Shown piece by piece: positions 7,531-15,141 of a DNA stretch of 17,326 nt. The notes under the pieces are model-generated. The model was not told the origin of the DNA. It was given only the letters and a program-made list of their open reading frames with translations, and did no database searches. Position 1 is the first letter of the stretch; every line of letters starts with the position of its first letter. The DNA lies in assembly GCA_024278215.1 (NCBI GenBank), contig JAJRTR010000029.1:1-17326 (forward strand), read 5' to 3'. The position numbers were made by a program, and so were the translations under genes. This DNA is from a bacterium. GTDB taxonomy: Bacteria > UBP15 > UBA6099 > JAJRTR01.

Positions 7531-8316
7531 ATGAAAAAATTGATAGTGATATTGCTGGTAATGATGTTCGCGGTGCCCGCGCTGGCGATGGAGGTCGACG
7601 AGATTGTCGACAGGGCAAACACTATGGCTTATTACCAGGGCAAGGACGGCAGGGCGACCGTAAACATGGTGATAACCGACTCGCAGGGGCGCGAGCGAAC
7701 ACGCCAACTCGTTATCCTGCGCTACGACGAAGGCGAGAAAGAGGATAACGGCAATCAGATGTTCTATGTCTACTTCACACGCCCGGCAGATGTGAACAAG
7801 ACGGCTTTCCTCGTCCACAAGTTTCCCGATAAGGATGACGACCGATGGCTCTACCTGCCTGCACTCGATCTGGTGAAACGTATCGCCGCGGGCGACGACC
7901 GCACCAGCTTCGTCGGATCCACTTTCTTCTATGAAGATGTGTCCGGCAGGAGCCCGAATGACGACAAACACGAGCTGGTCGAAACAACCGACAATTATTA
8001 TGTGCTGAAAAATATTCCGAAAAATCCGGGCAACGTCGAGTTCTCTTACTATAAGGTATGGATACATAAATCGACCTTTCTGCCTGTCAAAATCGAGTAC
8101 TACGACGAAAAAGGTGAGCCGTATCGCACGTATACCGCCACAAAAGTCGAAAAGATCGACGGATTCACTACTGTGACCCAGGCGACGATGACAGACAAAA
8201 GACTCGGCACAACAACCTCCATGAGCTATTCCGATGTGAAATATAATGTTGGCGTACCGCCGGATATTTTCACGGAGCGATACCTGCGTAAACCGCCGAG
8301 GAAGTATCTGCGGTAA
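7531..8316 (+). CDS. Outer membrane lipoprotein-sorting protein (LolA-like, PF17131 type)
   Basis: 261 residues with a signal peptide ending AVPALA (cleavage near residue 19), so periplasmic. The mature part has the family pattern: a short helix 'VDEIVDRAN', then beta-rich segments including 'FYVYFTRPADVNKTAFLVH', 'DRWLYLPALDLVKRIAAGD', 'SFVGSTFFYEDVSGRS', 'VWIHKSTFLPVKIEYYDEKG' and the terminal 'FTERYLRKPPRKYLR'. Proteins of this type have a LolA/LolB-like half-barrel that holds acyl chains and are commonly encoded beside MMPL/RND pumps. It probably accepts a lipid or other hydrophobe from the pump at 4560-7382. GGGGG at 7518-7522 lies 8 bases from ATG 7531 but only 2 from ATG 7525, so I prefer the later start; the alternative adds two residues. 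Confidence 0.9.
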   Translation: MKKLIVILLVMMFAVPALAMEVDEIVDRANTMAYYQGKDGRATVNMVITDSQGRERTRQLVILRYDEGEKEDNGNQMFYVYFTRPADVNKTAFLVHKFPDKDDDRWLYLPALDLVKRIAAGDDRTSFVGSTFFYEDVSGRSPNDDKHELVETTDNYYVLKNIPKNPGNVEFSYYKVWIHKSTFLPVKIEYYDEKGEPYRTYTATKVEKIDGFTTVTQATMTDKRLGTTTSMSYSDVKYNVGVPPDIFTERYLRKPPRKYLR

Positions 8317-8440
8317 CGCGCTGTTTGAGGAACATCGGGAATCAGTTTCATGCGATCTGGTTTATGTGCATGACCCGGAAATTGCATGTTTTTTCTTACC
8401 GCATTGCAGGTCTGGGAATTAGCATTTAAGAGGTAACAAT

Positions 8441-9895
8441 ATGAAAATGTATGTGAAATGTGTATTCGCGTTGTTGATGATAGTCTTATTGCCGATCATT
8501 ATATACGCTGAAGAACCCGCGCTCCCATCGGGGTTGAGCGGCTCGAGCGAGCCCGGCCTTCCTACCGGTCTCGGCGGCCCGGCAGAACCGGGACTGCCCG
8601 CGGGGCTCGGCGGCGGCGAACCGTCGCTTCCCACAGGCATTGGCTCCGGGAGTGTTGAAAACACAAGCATGTTTTTCGACGATGAAGATGCGGGACTTCC
8701 GATTACCGGCTTCTGGGAAGTGCTGCTCGGCACACGAATACAGGATGATCGGTATGAGCAGGAAATGCCGGCGGGCGAGACGCGACTCCAGATGGAATAT
8801 GAGAAAACGAGGGGTATATTTACGCTCAATCTTACCGCCGATCTGCTTTATGATGTCGTGCTGAGCGACAAGGAAGTGGACCTCGAGACCGGGCGGGGCG
8901 CGTTCGATCTGCGCGAGGCAAAACTCAATTTCAGTCCGATAGATTCGCTCGATGTGAGCATCGGCAGGCAGACGCTCACATGGGGTACCGGCGACCTTCT
9001 GTTCATAAATGACCTGTTCCCGAAAGACTGGAATTCTTTCTTCATCGGTAGAAATGATGAATATCTCAAGGCACCTTCCGATGCTGTGAAACTGTCGTTG
9101 TTCAATAATCTGATGAACATAGACTTTGTTTACACTCCGAAATTTGACTCCGACAGGTACATAGACGGGCGAAGGATTTCATATTATAACGCGAACCTCG
9201 ATAGCCTGGCAGGCCGCAACGCCGTCGTGCGCGCAAGGGAAATGTACGACTGGTTCAGGGAAGATGAATTCGCCGTCAGGCTTTACAAAAACTTCGGGCC
9301 TTATGAATTCGCGCTCTACGGTTATGACGGCTACTGGAAAAGCCCCAACGGTCAGGACCCTGCAACATGGGACTATATTTTCCCTGAATTATCCGTCTAC
9401 GGTTTCAGCCTCAGGGGCCCGTTCCGCACGGGGATAGCCAACATCGAGGCGGGACTCTATAAGAGCCGCGAAGACTCGAGCGGCGACAATATGTTTGTCC
9501 GCAACAGCGAGTTCCGCCTGCTGCTCGGTTACGAGCAGGAACTTAAGAAAAACCTCACAGGCGCGTTTCAGTATTACCTTGAAAATATGCTCGATTACGA
9601 CGCCTACAAAGGCAGTATGCCCGCGGGGACAGCGCTCAAAGACGAGTTCCGGCATGTGCTGACATTCCGCATCACCAAACTTATGATGAACCAGAACCTG
9701 CAACTGTCGCTATTCAATTATTATTCGCCATCCGACACGGACGGATATTTCCGGCCCAAACTGAATTACAAGATCAACGATTTTTACACAGTCGAAACCG
9801 GCTTGAATATTTTCTACGGAAACAGCGATAAAACTTTCTTCGGGCAGTTCGAGGACAACTCGAATATCTACGCTAGCATGAGGTACAGTTACTGA
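8441..9895 (+). CDS. Outer-membrane beta-barrel protein, DUF1302-like, with EPxLPxGL linker
   Basis: 484 residues. A signal peptide (1-23, ending IIYA) is followed by a low-complexity linker (25-71) made of four EPxLPxG(L/I) units. The rest, from about residue 80, is rich in alternating amphipathic strands and aromatic residues and ends 'NIYASMRYSY' with a terminal Tyr, the usual barrel-assembly signal. The segment 'LDVSIGRQTLTWGTGDLLF' and the following 'NDLFPKDWNSFFIGRNDEYL' resemble DUF1302 and related porin-like barrels. Such barrels often sit beside MMPL pumps and LolA-like proteins. It would give the outer-membrane step of the proposed export or import route. GAGG lies 7 bases before the ATG. 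The 124-base gap upstream contains no other gene. Confidence 0.85.
   Translation: MKMYVKCVFALLMIVLLPIIIYAEEPALPSGLSGSSEPGLPTGLGGPAEPGLPAGLGGGEPSLPTGIGSGSVENTSMFFDDEDAGLPITGFWEVLLGTRIQDDRYEQEMPAGETRLQMEYEKTRGIFTLNLTADLLYDVVLSDKEVDLETGRGAFDLREAKLNFSPIDSLDVSIGRQTLTWGTGDLLFINDLFPKDWNSFFIGRNDEYLKAPSDAVKLSLFNNLMNIDFVYTPKFDSDRYIDGRRISYYNANLDSLAGRNAVVRAREMYDWFREDEFAVRLYKNFGPYEFALYGYDGYWKSPNGQDPATWDYIFPELSVYGFSLRGPFRTGIANIEAGLYKSREDSSGDNMFVRNSEFRLLLGYEQELKKNLTGAFQYYLENMLDYDAYKGSMPAGTALKDEFRHVLTFRITKLMMNQNLQLSLFNYYSPSDTDGYFRPKLNYKINDFYTVETGLNIFYGNSDKTFFGQFEDNSNIYASMRYSY
8513..8653 (+). repeat. Four EPxLPxG(L/I) tandem units in the barrel's N-terminal linker
   Basis: Residues 25-71 of the barrel protein read as EPALPSGLSGSS, EPGLPTGLGGPA, EPGLPAGLGGG and EPSLPTGIGSGS. 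The units are 11-12 residues long and begin right after the signal peptide, so they probably form a flexible or polyproline-like periplasmic arm. Confidence 0.85.
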
Positions 9896-9951
9896 GTAAA
9901 AGGCCTTTGCTTCACAGTGGCTTAAGCGGTGGGAACAATGAAAAACACAAA

Positions 9952-9985
9952 AAGGGACGTCTCCGAATATTCGGAGACGTCCCTT
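9952..9985 (-). terminator. Perfect 34-bp palindrome, terminator between convergent genes
   Basis: The two 17-base arms are exact inverses (centre GAAT/ATTC between 9968 and 9969; outer part AAGGGACGTCTCC). On the minus strand the stem is followed directly by TTTTTGTGTTTTT, which fits an intrinsic terminator for the CX6C-repeat gene. On plus it lies 57 bases after the barrel's stop, followed by a weaker TTATATT. A second hairpin (CCCGCTT 10027-10033 with AAGCGGG 10043-10049) lies between it and the minus-strand stop. Confidence 0.75.
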
Positions 9986-10063
9986 ATATTGAGGGTCAGA
10001 GAGCTATATTTTAACCCGGATATTACCCCGCTTCGTTGGAATAAGCGGGTTGGAAATCCCGGT

Positions 10064-10987
10064 TTATTCCCCGTCTGTAGTGCCTGATTCCGTTGCACTG
10101 TCGACATCAGTTGTTGCGGTTGTTGCGTCGTCGGCAGTTGTGCCGGAATCTGTCGATATTGTCGTAGAAGACTCAAGATCGCCGATACTATTCAACGGGC
10201 ATTGATCCGGGTCTTCCTCGCAGAGTTTCTTCATCTCCTGCATTTTGTTTTTCATGTCTTCTTTCTTCTGTTCACATTCTTCGGGGTTCTCTTCGCACCA
10301 TGCTTTGAACTCTTCTCTTTTCTGTTGCAGTGCCTCTTTTTTCTGCTGACACTCGTCCGGATTTGTCTCGCACCAGCTTTTGAACTCCTGTGCTTTTTCC
10401 CTTATTTTCTCTTTTTTCGTTGCACATTCATCGGGGTTCTTCTCACACCAATCTTTAAGCTGCTGTGCATTTTTCTTTATCTTTTCTTTCTTCGCGGCGC
10501 ACTCATCCGGATTGCTGCTACACCATTCCTTAAACTCTTTCTTTTTCGCCTGCATCGCCTGTGCTTTTTCTTTTATCTTCTCTTTCTTCGCGGCGCACTC
10601 GTCCGGATTTTCCTCACAGAGGCTCTTCATCTCTTTTGCCTTCTCTTTAATTTTCTCCTTCTGTTTCTCGCATTTTTCCGGGTTTTTCTCGCACATCTTT
10701 TTTCTCTTGTCGACGATATTTTTAATTTTCTCTTTTTTCTGCGCGCATTCCTCCGGATTATCCTCACACCACTGTTTTTTCTCCTTAAGCTTTTCTTTGA
10801 ATTTCTCGCATTTTTCGGGATGATTCTTGCAGATGGCCCCACGACTCCTTATGTTCGGGGCTACTGTCTTGCCGGTAGAGTCTGTCGACTGCGCATTTGC
10901 CGTAATCGCAACTCCGATAAGCATCACCGCGCAAAAAACAATCGTAAAAAAACATCTGAATCCCGAAACACTCTTTTTGCTTTTCAT
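10064..10987 (-). CDS. Secreted Lys/Glu-rich protein with nine CX6C (CxxNPxxC-type) repeats
   Basis: 307 residues from ATG 10987, with AGGAG immediately upstream. A longer reading from TTG 11035 would put 16 polar residues before the signal peptide and is unlikely. A signal peptide (1-32, ending ANA) is followed by a short Ser/Thr stretch. Residues 53-263 hold nine cysteine pairs of the form C-x-x-N-P-D/E-x-C (one with H, one with D in place of N), separated by charged helical segments such as 'AAKKEKIKEKAQ'. All 18 cysteines of the mature protein belong to these pairs. The tail (from about 270) is Thr/Ser/Asp-rich. I read it as a chain of helices joined by disulphide-clamped NP turns in the periplasm or outside the cell, or alternatively a metal binder. 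I cannot name a family. A terminator precedes it, so it is probably transcribed separately from the sialidase gene. Confidence 0.85.
   Translation of the reverse strand: MKSKKSVSGFRCFFTIVFCAVMLIGVAITANAQSTDSTGKTVAPNIRSRGAICKNHPEKCEKFKEKLKEKKQWCEDNPEECAQKKEKIKNIVDKRKKMCEKNPEKCEKQKEKIKEKAKEMKSLCEENPDECAAKKEKIKEKAQAMQAKKKEFKEWCSSNPDECAAKKEKIKKNAQQLKDWCEKNPDECATKKEKIREKAQEFKSWCETNPDECQQKKEALQQKREEFKAWCEENPEECEQKKEDMKNKMQEMKKLCEEDPDQCPLNSIGDLESSTTISTDSGTTADDATTATTDVDSATESGTTDGE
10199..10831 (-). repeat. Coding repeat array, nine CX6C units
   Basis: Distances between the first cysteines of successive units are 21, 25, 25, 32, 25, 25, 25 and 25 residues. Most units are therefore 25 residues (75 bases); the first is four residues shorter, and one is longer by exactly seven. 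The turn (NPDE/NPEE/NPEK) and the preceding W/L-C are kept, while the Lys/Glu/Gln/Ala helix varies. Confidence 0.88.
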
Positions 10988-11060
10988 TTCTCCTGTACCG
11001 CCTTTCTGTGATCTATACTTGTATTTGATGCGCAACTCGGGCGCAGGTTAAAAGAGGAAT

Positions 11061-11096
11061 AAAAAAAAGTAACAGTCCCCAGGGTAGACCCCGGGA
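11061..11096 (-). terminator. Intrinsic terminator after the sialidase-like gene
   Basis: On the minus strand a GC-rich hairpin (11096-11076; outer TCCC/GGGA, inner GGG-TAGA-CCC, small internal mismatch) is followed about seven bases later by a run of eight T (11068-11061). It sits 46 bases after the stop at 11142 and separates that gene from the CX6C gene. Confidence 0.6.
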
Positions 11097-11141
11097 ACGA
11101 CGAAATAGCCGACAGCCTTGTTGCTGCTTGGAGTGTTATTA

Positions 11142-12185
11142 TTATTGTGCGGCTGTTATCCACGCTTCATTGAAAACAGCGTGTTTTATCGAGACCCTTT
11201 TATATGTGTATGTCACGTGTATCAGGTTGTCGGAAGTCGTGATTATCGCGGGATAAGAGAATTCTTCACCTTTTTTATATTCGAGGTTCCTTTTGGCCGA
11301 CCATGTTTTACCTTCATCGGTCGACAGTGCGACAGTGAGTGTATTTCGATTGTCGGGCGAATCATTATAAGCGAGTGCGATGTGACCGTCGGCAAGCATA
11401 ACCATATCGCAGGCGGAATGCGGGTTACGGACATCCGTTGTATAAGGTTTGCTCCATTTTTTTCCGTTGTTTTTTGATCTCGACCACCACATCAAGCCGT
11501 TTTTCGAGCCTGTGCGCATACCGGCGAGCAGCGACCCGTCTGAAAGCTGCACGACAGTTGGTTGCAGGTTTGTGCCGGGTGACCTTATCACACTTGACAT
11601 CTTCCATTTTCGGCCACCATTCCCGGATATCAGGAATTCGGAGTCGAACAGGACTTCATTGTATATCGGTAGCAGAATGTAACCGTTTTTCAGTTGAAGC
11701 GGTTTGTTGCGTGTCATCCATCCTTCGCGTTCGAGCATCTGCACGGGTTCCGACCACGTTTTACCCCGGTCGGGCGATTTCTTGAAGAAGATGAGCGCCT
11801 GGTTCCAATTGTCCTTCATGATAGTTACAAAAAACAGCCACAGTTTATTGTCCGGTCCGAACCACAGCACGGGGTTGCCCTCGCTTTTGTCCGGCGTGTC
11901 GTGCAGTATCCAGGGTTCGGACCATTTTGTTTCGCCCCTGCCGAGCCGCGCGCCGTAGACGGCGACATTTTTTGCCTTCTCGTAGTCGCCTCCGTAATAT
12001 GCGGCGAGGATATCGCCGCCGGGCAGTTCCACAAGTGTCGATCCGTGACACTGTTTGATGTCGACCTTTTCCGGCTCGAAAATAAGTTCGCTCCGAAAGT
12101 ATGGATTCTCATCCGCTCGCACCGTGATAATATCGAGTGCCGAAAAAGCAATACATATCAGGCATGTTATCAGTACTGTTTTCAT
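11142..12185 (-). CDS. Secreted sialidase-like protein (BNR/Asp-box, PF13088-like)
   Basis: 347 residues with a signal peptide (about 1-24, ending VRA). Four Asp-box motifs (S-x-D/N-x-G-x-T/K-W) mark a six-bladed propeller: 137-144 SPDRGKTW, 187-194 SGNGGRKW, 237-244 SKNNGKKW and 288-295 STDEGKTW. The segments 'CHGSTLVELPGGDILAAYYG', 'TRNKPLQLKNGYILLPIYNE' and 'LQPTVVQLSDGSLLAGMRT' are typical of the BNR_2 exo-alpha-sialidase-like group. The FRIP/YRIP motif that supplies the first catalytic arginine of classical GH33 sialidases is not seen, so the true substrate may be another sugar. It lies 99 bases after the GH3 gene on the same strand, so both may act together on extracytoplasmic glycans. 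AAGGTGG lies about 9 bases before the ATG. Confidence 0.85.
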   Translation of the reverse strand: MKTVLITCLICIAFSALDIITVRADENPYFRSELIFEPEKVDIKQCHGSTLVELPGGDILAAYYGGDYEKAKNVAVYGARLGRGETKWSEPWILHDTPDKSEGNPVLWFGPDNKLWLFFVTIMKDNWNQALIFFKKSPDRGKTWSEPVQMLEREGWMTRNKPLQLKNGYILLPIYNEVLFDSEFLISGNGGRKWKMSSVIRSPGTNLQPTVVQLSDGSLLAGMRTGSKNGLMWWSRSKNNGKKWSKPYTTDVRNPHSACDMVMLADGHIALAYNDSPDNRNTLTVALSTDEGKTWSAKRNLEYKKGEEFSYPAIITTSDNLIHVTYTYKRVSIKHAVFNEAWITAAQ

Positions 12186-12212
12186 TAGAATACCACCTTA
12201 GTGATTTCGTGA

Positions 12213-12228
12213 TCCGGCGTTAGCCGGA
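12213..12228 (-). other. Short hairpin between the GH3 and sialidase-like genes
   Basis: TCCGGC and GCCGGA arms with loop GTTA form a perfect 6-bp stem in the 99-base gap. No T-tract follows on the minus strand, so read-through is likely and the hairpin may only mark the junction. Confidence 0.35.
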
Positions 12229-12284
12229 ACATAAACAGTATTATATCCCGGAATTCTTAACCATTCTGCTGCATAGTCGGATTA

Positions 12285-14882
12285 TCATTCGAGAAGCAGA
12301 TCGCCATTCAGGCGAATGTCACGCGACGAACTACCGATCTGTATCTCGAATAGTCCCGGTTCGGCTGTCCACCGCATCCTGTCCGCATCGTAGAAGCTGA
12401 GAGCCGCGCGGCCGATCTCGAACACTACATTTTTTGTTTCTCCGGGTTTCAGCGCGATCTTTCGGATGCCTTTGAGTTCTCTGACAGGGCGCTCGACGCT
12501 TGCTTCGTCGTCGTGAACATATAGCTGGACGACCTCTTTGCCAGCGCGTGATCCGGTGTTCGTTACATCGAGGCTGACCTTCACGGTTTTATCGCCGGGG
12601 CCTATATTCTTCGGCTCGATCTTCAGCCCGTCATATTTAAAGCTCGTGTAGGAGAGTCCGTAGCCGAATGGGAAAACCGGCTCGATGTTTTGCTTATCGT
12701 AATACCTGTATCCCACGAAGATACCTTCGTCGAAATGTACTTCGCCGTCTTTGCCGCTGCCGGGATAATTGCCGAACGCCGGGCATTGTTCCCACGAGCG
12801 CGGATATGTTATCGGCAGCTTGCCGGAAGGATTCACATCACCGAAGAGAATCTCCGCAACGGCCCGGCCGCCTTCCTCGCCGGGATACCATGCTTCCACA
12901 AGCGCGGCTACTTTATCCAGCCAGCGGTTTATAACCAGCGGCGTGCCGTTTATCATAACGACAATCGTATTGGGGTTTGCGGCGGCAACAGCCTCGATAA
13001 GGTCATTTTGCAGACCTGGCAATTCGATGTTGTCGCGGTCATGGCCTTCGCCCTCGAAACTCCTGTCGAGGCCGACAACGACTACAGCCGCGTCGCTGTC
13101 ACCGGCAAGTTTCGCCGCCTCGCCAATAAGGCTCCTATCCGGGCGCGACCAGCCAAGTTTCACAGTTGCCGGACCGCCGAGATCAGAATATTCAAAACGG
13201 ATTTTGTAGCGCCTGCCTGCCCTGAGTTTTACAGAACCGGACTTTGCTTTCCGGTTGTCTGTCCCATAATTATGCAGAATCGCCTTACCCTTTATATATA
13301 AATGTGCGGCGCCGTCGCCGATGGCGGTGAAGGTATATCGACCGCTAACCGGCGGGACGAGGACACCTTTCCAGCGGATAGTGAATCTGTCACGGTTGAC
13401 CTTTTTGTCCGGCGATTCGGATTTCCAGTTGAAGTCGATTTGTTTGTAGACACGCGACAGAACCGGCTCGCCTGTAACATTCGCGGAATTGAAGAAATCG
13501 GCGGCAAGGCCGTGCTCGCCGCTGTTGACTCCGGCGGGTATGAGAAATGTCGACGGTATCACCTCGAAGTCGACGGGAACCCGGACATCGCATCCGGGCG
13601 CGTAGCGGACCTGGACATCGTCGCCGGCTTCCTTGAGTATCCCCTCGAGCGGCGACACGCCATAAGTCGGTGTGACTTCCGAACTGCCGCCGCCGCCCAT
13701 GCGCGCCACTGCGGCGTTGGGGCCGATCACGGCCAGAGAGTGGATTTCGTCACGATTTATCGGCAACAGGTTGTTATCATTCTTCAGCAGCACTATCCCC
13801 TCGCGCGCCGCGTCGAGCGCCACGGCGCGGTTCTCCGGCGAGTCCGTCCAGTTGCCGTCGACGATGATTTTTTGATCGAACAGGCCGGTGGTAAACATAA
13901 CCCTCAATATGCGCCTTACCATGTTGTCCAGTACCGATTCGGGCACGTCTCCATTACGCACCGCCTCGATCAGTTCGTCGTCAAGGTACTTCCCGCTGCC
14001 CATCTCGATATCCATACCGGAAAGAACCGTAGGCACAGTGCTGTGCACAGCGCCCCAGTCGGACATGACAAACCCCCTAAAACCCCATTCGTTCCTCAGA
14101 ATATCCGTCAGCAGATGTCTGTTTTCGCAGGCGTGCACACCGTTTATGCGGTTGTATGAGCACATGATCGACCACGCGCCGCCTTCCTGCATAGCCGCCC
14201 TGAACTGCGGCAGATAAAGCTCGCGCAGCGTGCGTTCGTCAATCTGCACACTGATCGAACCACGGTTTATCTCCTGATTGTTGACGGCAAAGTGTTTGGG
14301 GGTGGCGACAACATTCAGGCTCTGCACGCCTTTAATATAGCCGACAGCCATGCGGCCCGCGAGGAAAGGGTCTTCGGAGAAACTCTCGAAGTTGCGACCG
14401 CCCATTGGCACACGGTGAATATTTATGCAGGGACCGAGGATAATGTTGCGGCCCTTCGCGAGAGTCTCGCGCGCCAGTCCCGCACCGACACTCTCCAGCA
14501 GTTGTTCGTTCCATGTAGAAGCGAGCGTAACACCGGTCGGGAAAGCCGTGGCTTCGCCCCAGCGCACGCCGTGCGGCCCGTCAGTCATGCTTAGGCGCGG
14601 AATGCCCAGCCGGGGCACCGGGGCCGTATCCATTCCTGTCGACGGATCGCCATGCACAAGCAAGTCTTTTTCATCGAGTGTCATGCGGTCCAGCAGGTCT
14701 TCCACTCTCTGCCCCGTCGGCGCGTCCTGTTTCATATACAGCGGCTGTTCGGTTTCGGAGCCGTCGGCGGCAACGCTGCCGCCCATCACTGAAACAAGCA
14801 TAAATATCACTACCGGAATGAGATATGGAATTCCTGTTTTTACTTCTGTGCATCTTTCAATGATCGTTTGAATGTTTCTCAT
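12285..14882 (-). CDS. Secreted GH3 beta-glycosidase with PA14 domain
   Basis: 865 residues. An N-terminal hydrophobic segment (17-39, ending SVAA) suggests export. The GH3 barrel (about 55-330) includes MTDGPHGVRW, FSEDPFLAG, KHF (196-198), 'SIMCSYNRINGVHACENRHL' and the nucleophile Asp275 in FVMSDWGAVH. The second GH3 domain (from about 355) is interrupted by a PA14 domain (about 452-580). It resumes with 'GLDRSFEGEGHDRDNIELPG', where Glu610 or Glu612 is the likely acid/base, and ends near GYGLSYTSF. A fibronectin-III-like domain follows (about 765-835). This order matches PA14-containing beta-glucosidases, which release terminal beta-linked sugars; the PA14 insert shapes the active-site entrance and restricts chain length. 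Sugar specificity is open. AAAGGA lies about 8 bases before the ATG. Followed by the sialidase-like gene. Confidence 0.95.
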   Translation of the reverse strand: MRNIQTIIERCTEVKTGIPYLIPVVIFMLVSVMGGSVAADGSETEQPLYMKQDAPTGQRVEDLLDRMTLDEKDLLVHGDPSTGMDTAPVPRLGIPRLSMTDGPHGVRWGEATAFPTGVTLASTWNEQLLESVGAGLARETLAKGRNIILGPCINIHRVPMGGRNFESFSEDPFLAGRMAVGYIKGVQSLNVVATPKHFAVNNQEINRGSISVQIDERTLRELYLPQFRAAMQEGGAWSIMCSYNRINGVHACENRHLLTDILRNEWGFRGFVMSDWGAVHSTVPTVLSGMDIEMGSGKYLDDELIEAVRNGDVPESVLDNMVRRILRVMFTTGLFDQKIIVDGNWTDSPENRAVALDAAREGIVLLKNDNNLLPINRDEIHSLAVIGPNAAVARMGGGGSSEVTPTYGVSPLEGILKEAGDDVQVRYAPGCDVRVPVDFEVIPSTFLIPAGVNSGEHGLAADFFNSANVTGEPVLSRVYKQIDFNWKSESPDKKVNRDRFTIRWKGVLVPPVSGRYTFTAIGDGAAHLYIKGKAILHNYGTDNRKAKSGSVKLRAGRRYKIRFEYSDLGGPATVKLGWSRPDRSLIGEAAKLAGDSDAAVVVVGLDRSFEGEGHDRDNIELPGLQNDLIEAVAAANPNTIVVMINGTPLVINRWLDKVAALVEAWYPGEEGGRAVAEILFGDVNPSGKLPITYPRSWEQCPAFGNYPGSGKDGEVHFDEGIFVGYRYYDKQNIEPVFPFGYGLSYTSFKYDGLKIEPKNIGPGDKTVKVSLDVTNTGSRAGKEVVQLYVHDDEASVERPVRELKGIRKIALKPGETKNVVFEIGRAALSFYDADRMRWTAEPGLFEIQIGSSSRDIRLNGDLLLE

Positions 14883-14931
14883 AGCATGTCCTTTCCAGGC
14901 GATGTGTATGTTTCATTAGATTATGTCTCTT

Positions 14932-14976
14932 GAGCCGATTGCAAAATTATGATTATGATGCGGGCGGCTGCTATCG
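14932..14976 (+). mobile_element. Degenerate end of the 179-bp element, copy C
   Basis: These 45 bases align without gaps to the left end of copy A with about eight mismatches, beginning GAGCCGATTGCAAAATTA. Similarity then fades and no matching right end or target duplication is found, so it is a truncated or decayed copy. It lies 50 bases upstream of the GH3 start with its terminal repeat facing that gene. Confidence 0.65.
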
Positions 14977-15141
14977 GCACTCCCTGTGCCTGAAAAAAAA
15001 CAGGTTTTTGTCCATACATCGTTTAAATATAATATAATATTATTCTATCATACAATACAAAGGCAGGAAGCACGGCAAGTGCGGATTTTTGTAAGTGGCC
15101 TGCACAGAGATATTTTTTCTTACAACTACGAAACAAGTATT

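Noticed and set aside
10199-10831. Regular 75-base periodicity considered as a CRISPR array.
   Set aside because: The units are coding, in frame and degenerate, with no identical repeats or unique spacers.
10202-11011. Long open frame on the plus strand opposite the CX6C repeat gene (269 codons, Phe/Leu-rich).
   Set aside because: It is the mirror of the Lys/Glu-rich repeats, where AAA/GAA codons read as TTT/TTC. It has no ribosome site, and its repetitive hydrophobic product has no family features, while the minus-strand protein has a signal peptide and regular cysteine pairs.
10988-11035. Upstream TTG start extending the CX6C protein by 16 residues.
   Set aside because: The extension is polar and would bury the signal peptide; the ATG at 10987 has AGGAG just upstream.
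13302-14159. 285-codon open frame on the plus strand inside the GH3 gene.
   Set aside because: The GH3 protein is continuous with all family motifs across this stretch; the antisense product shows no domain and has no ribosome site.
14975-15015. Possible terminator with CCTGT/ACAGG arms followed by TTTTT after copy C.
   Set aside because: The stem is only five base pairs, lies in a divergent spacer with no gene ending there, and probably reflects A/T-rich composition.
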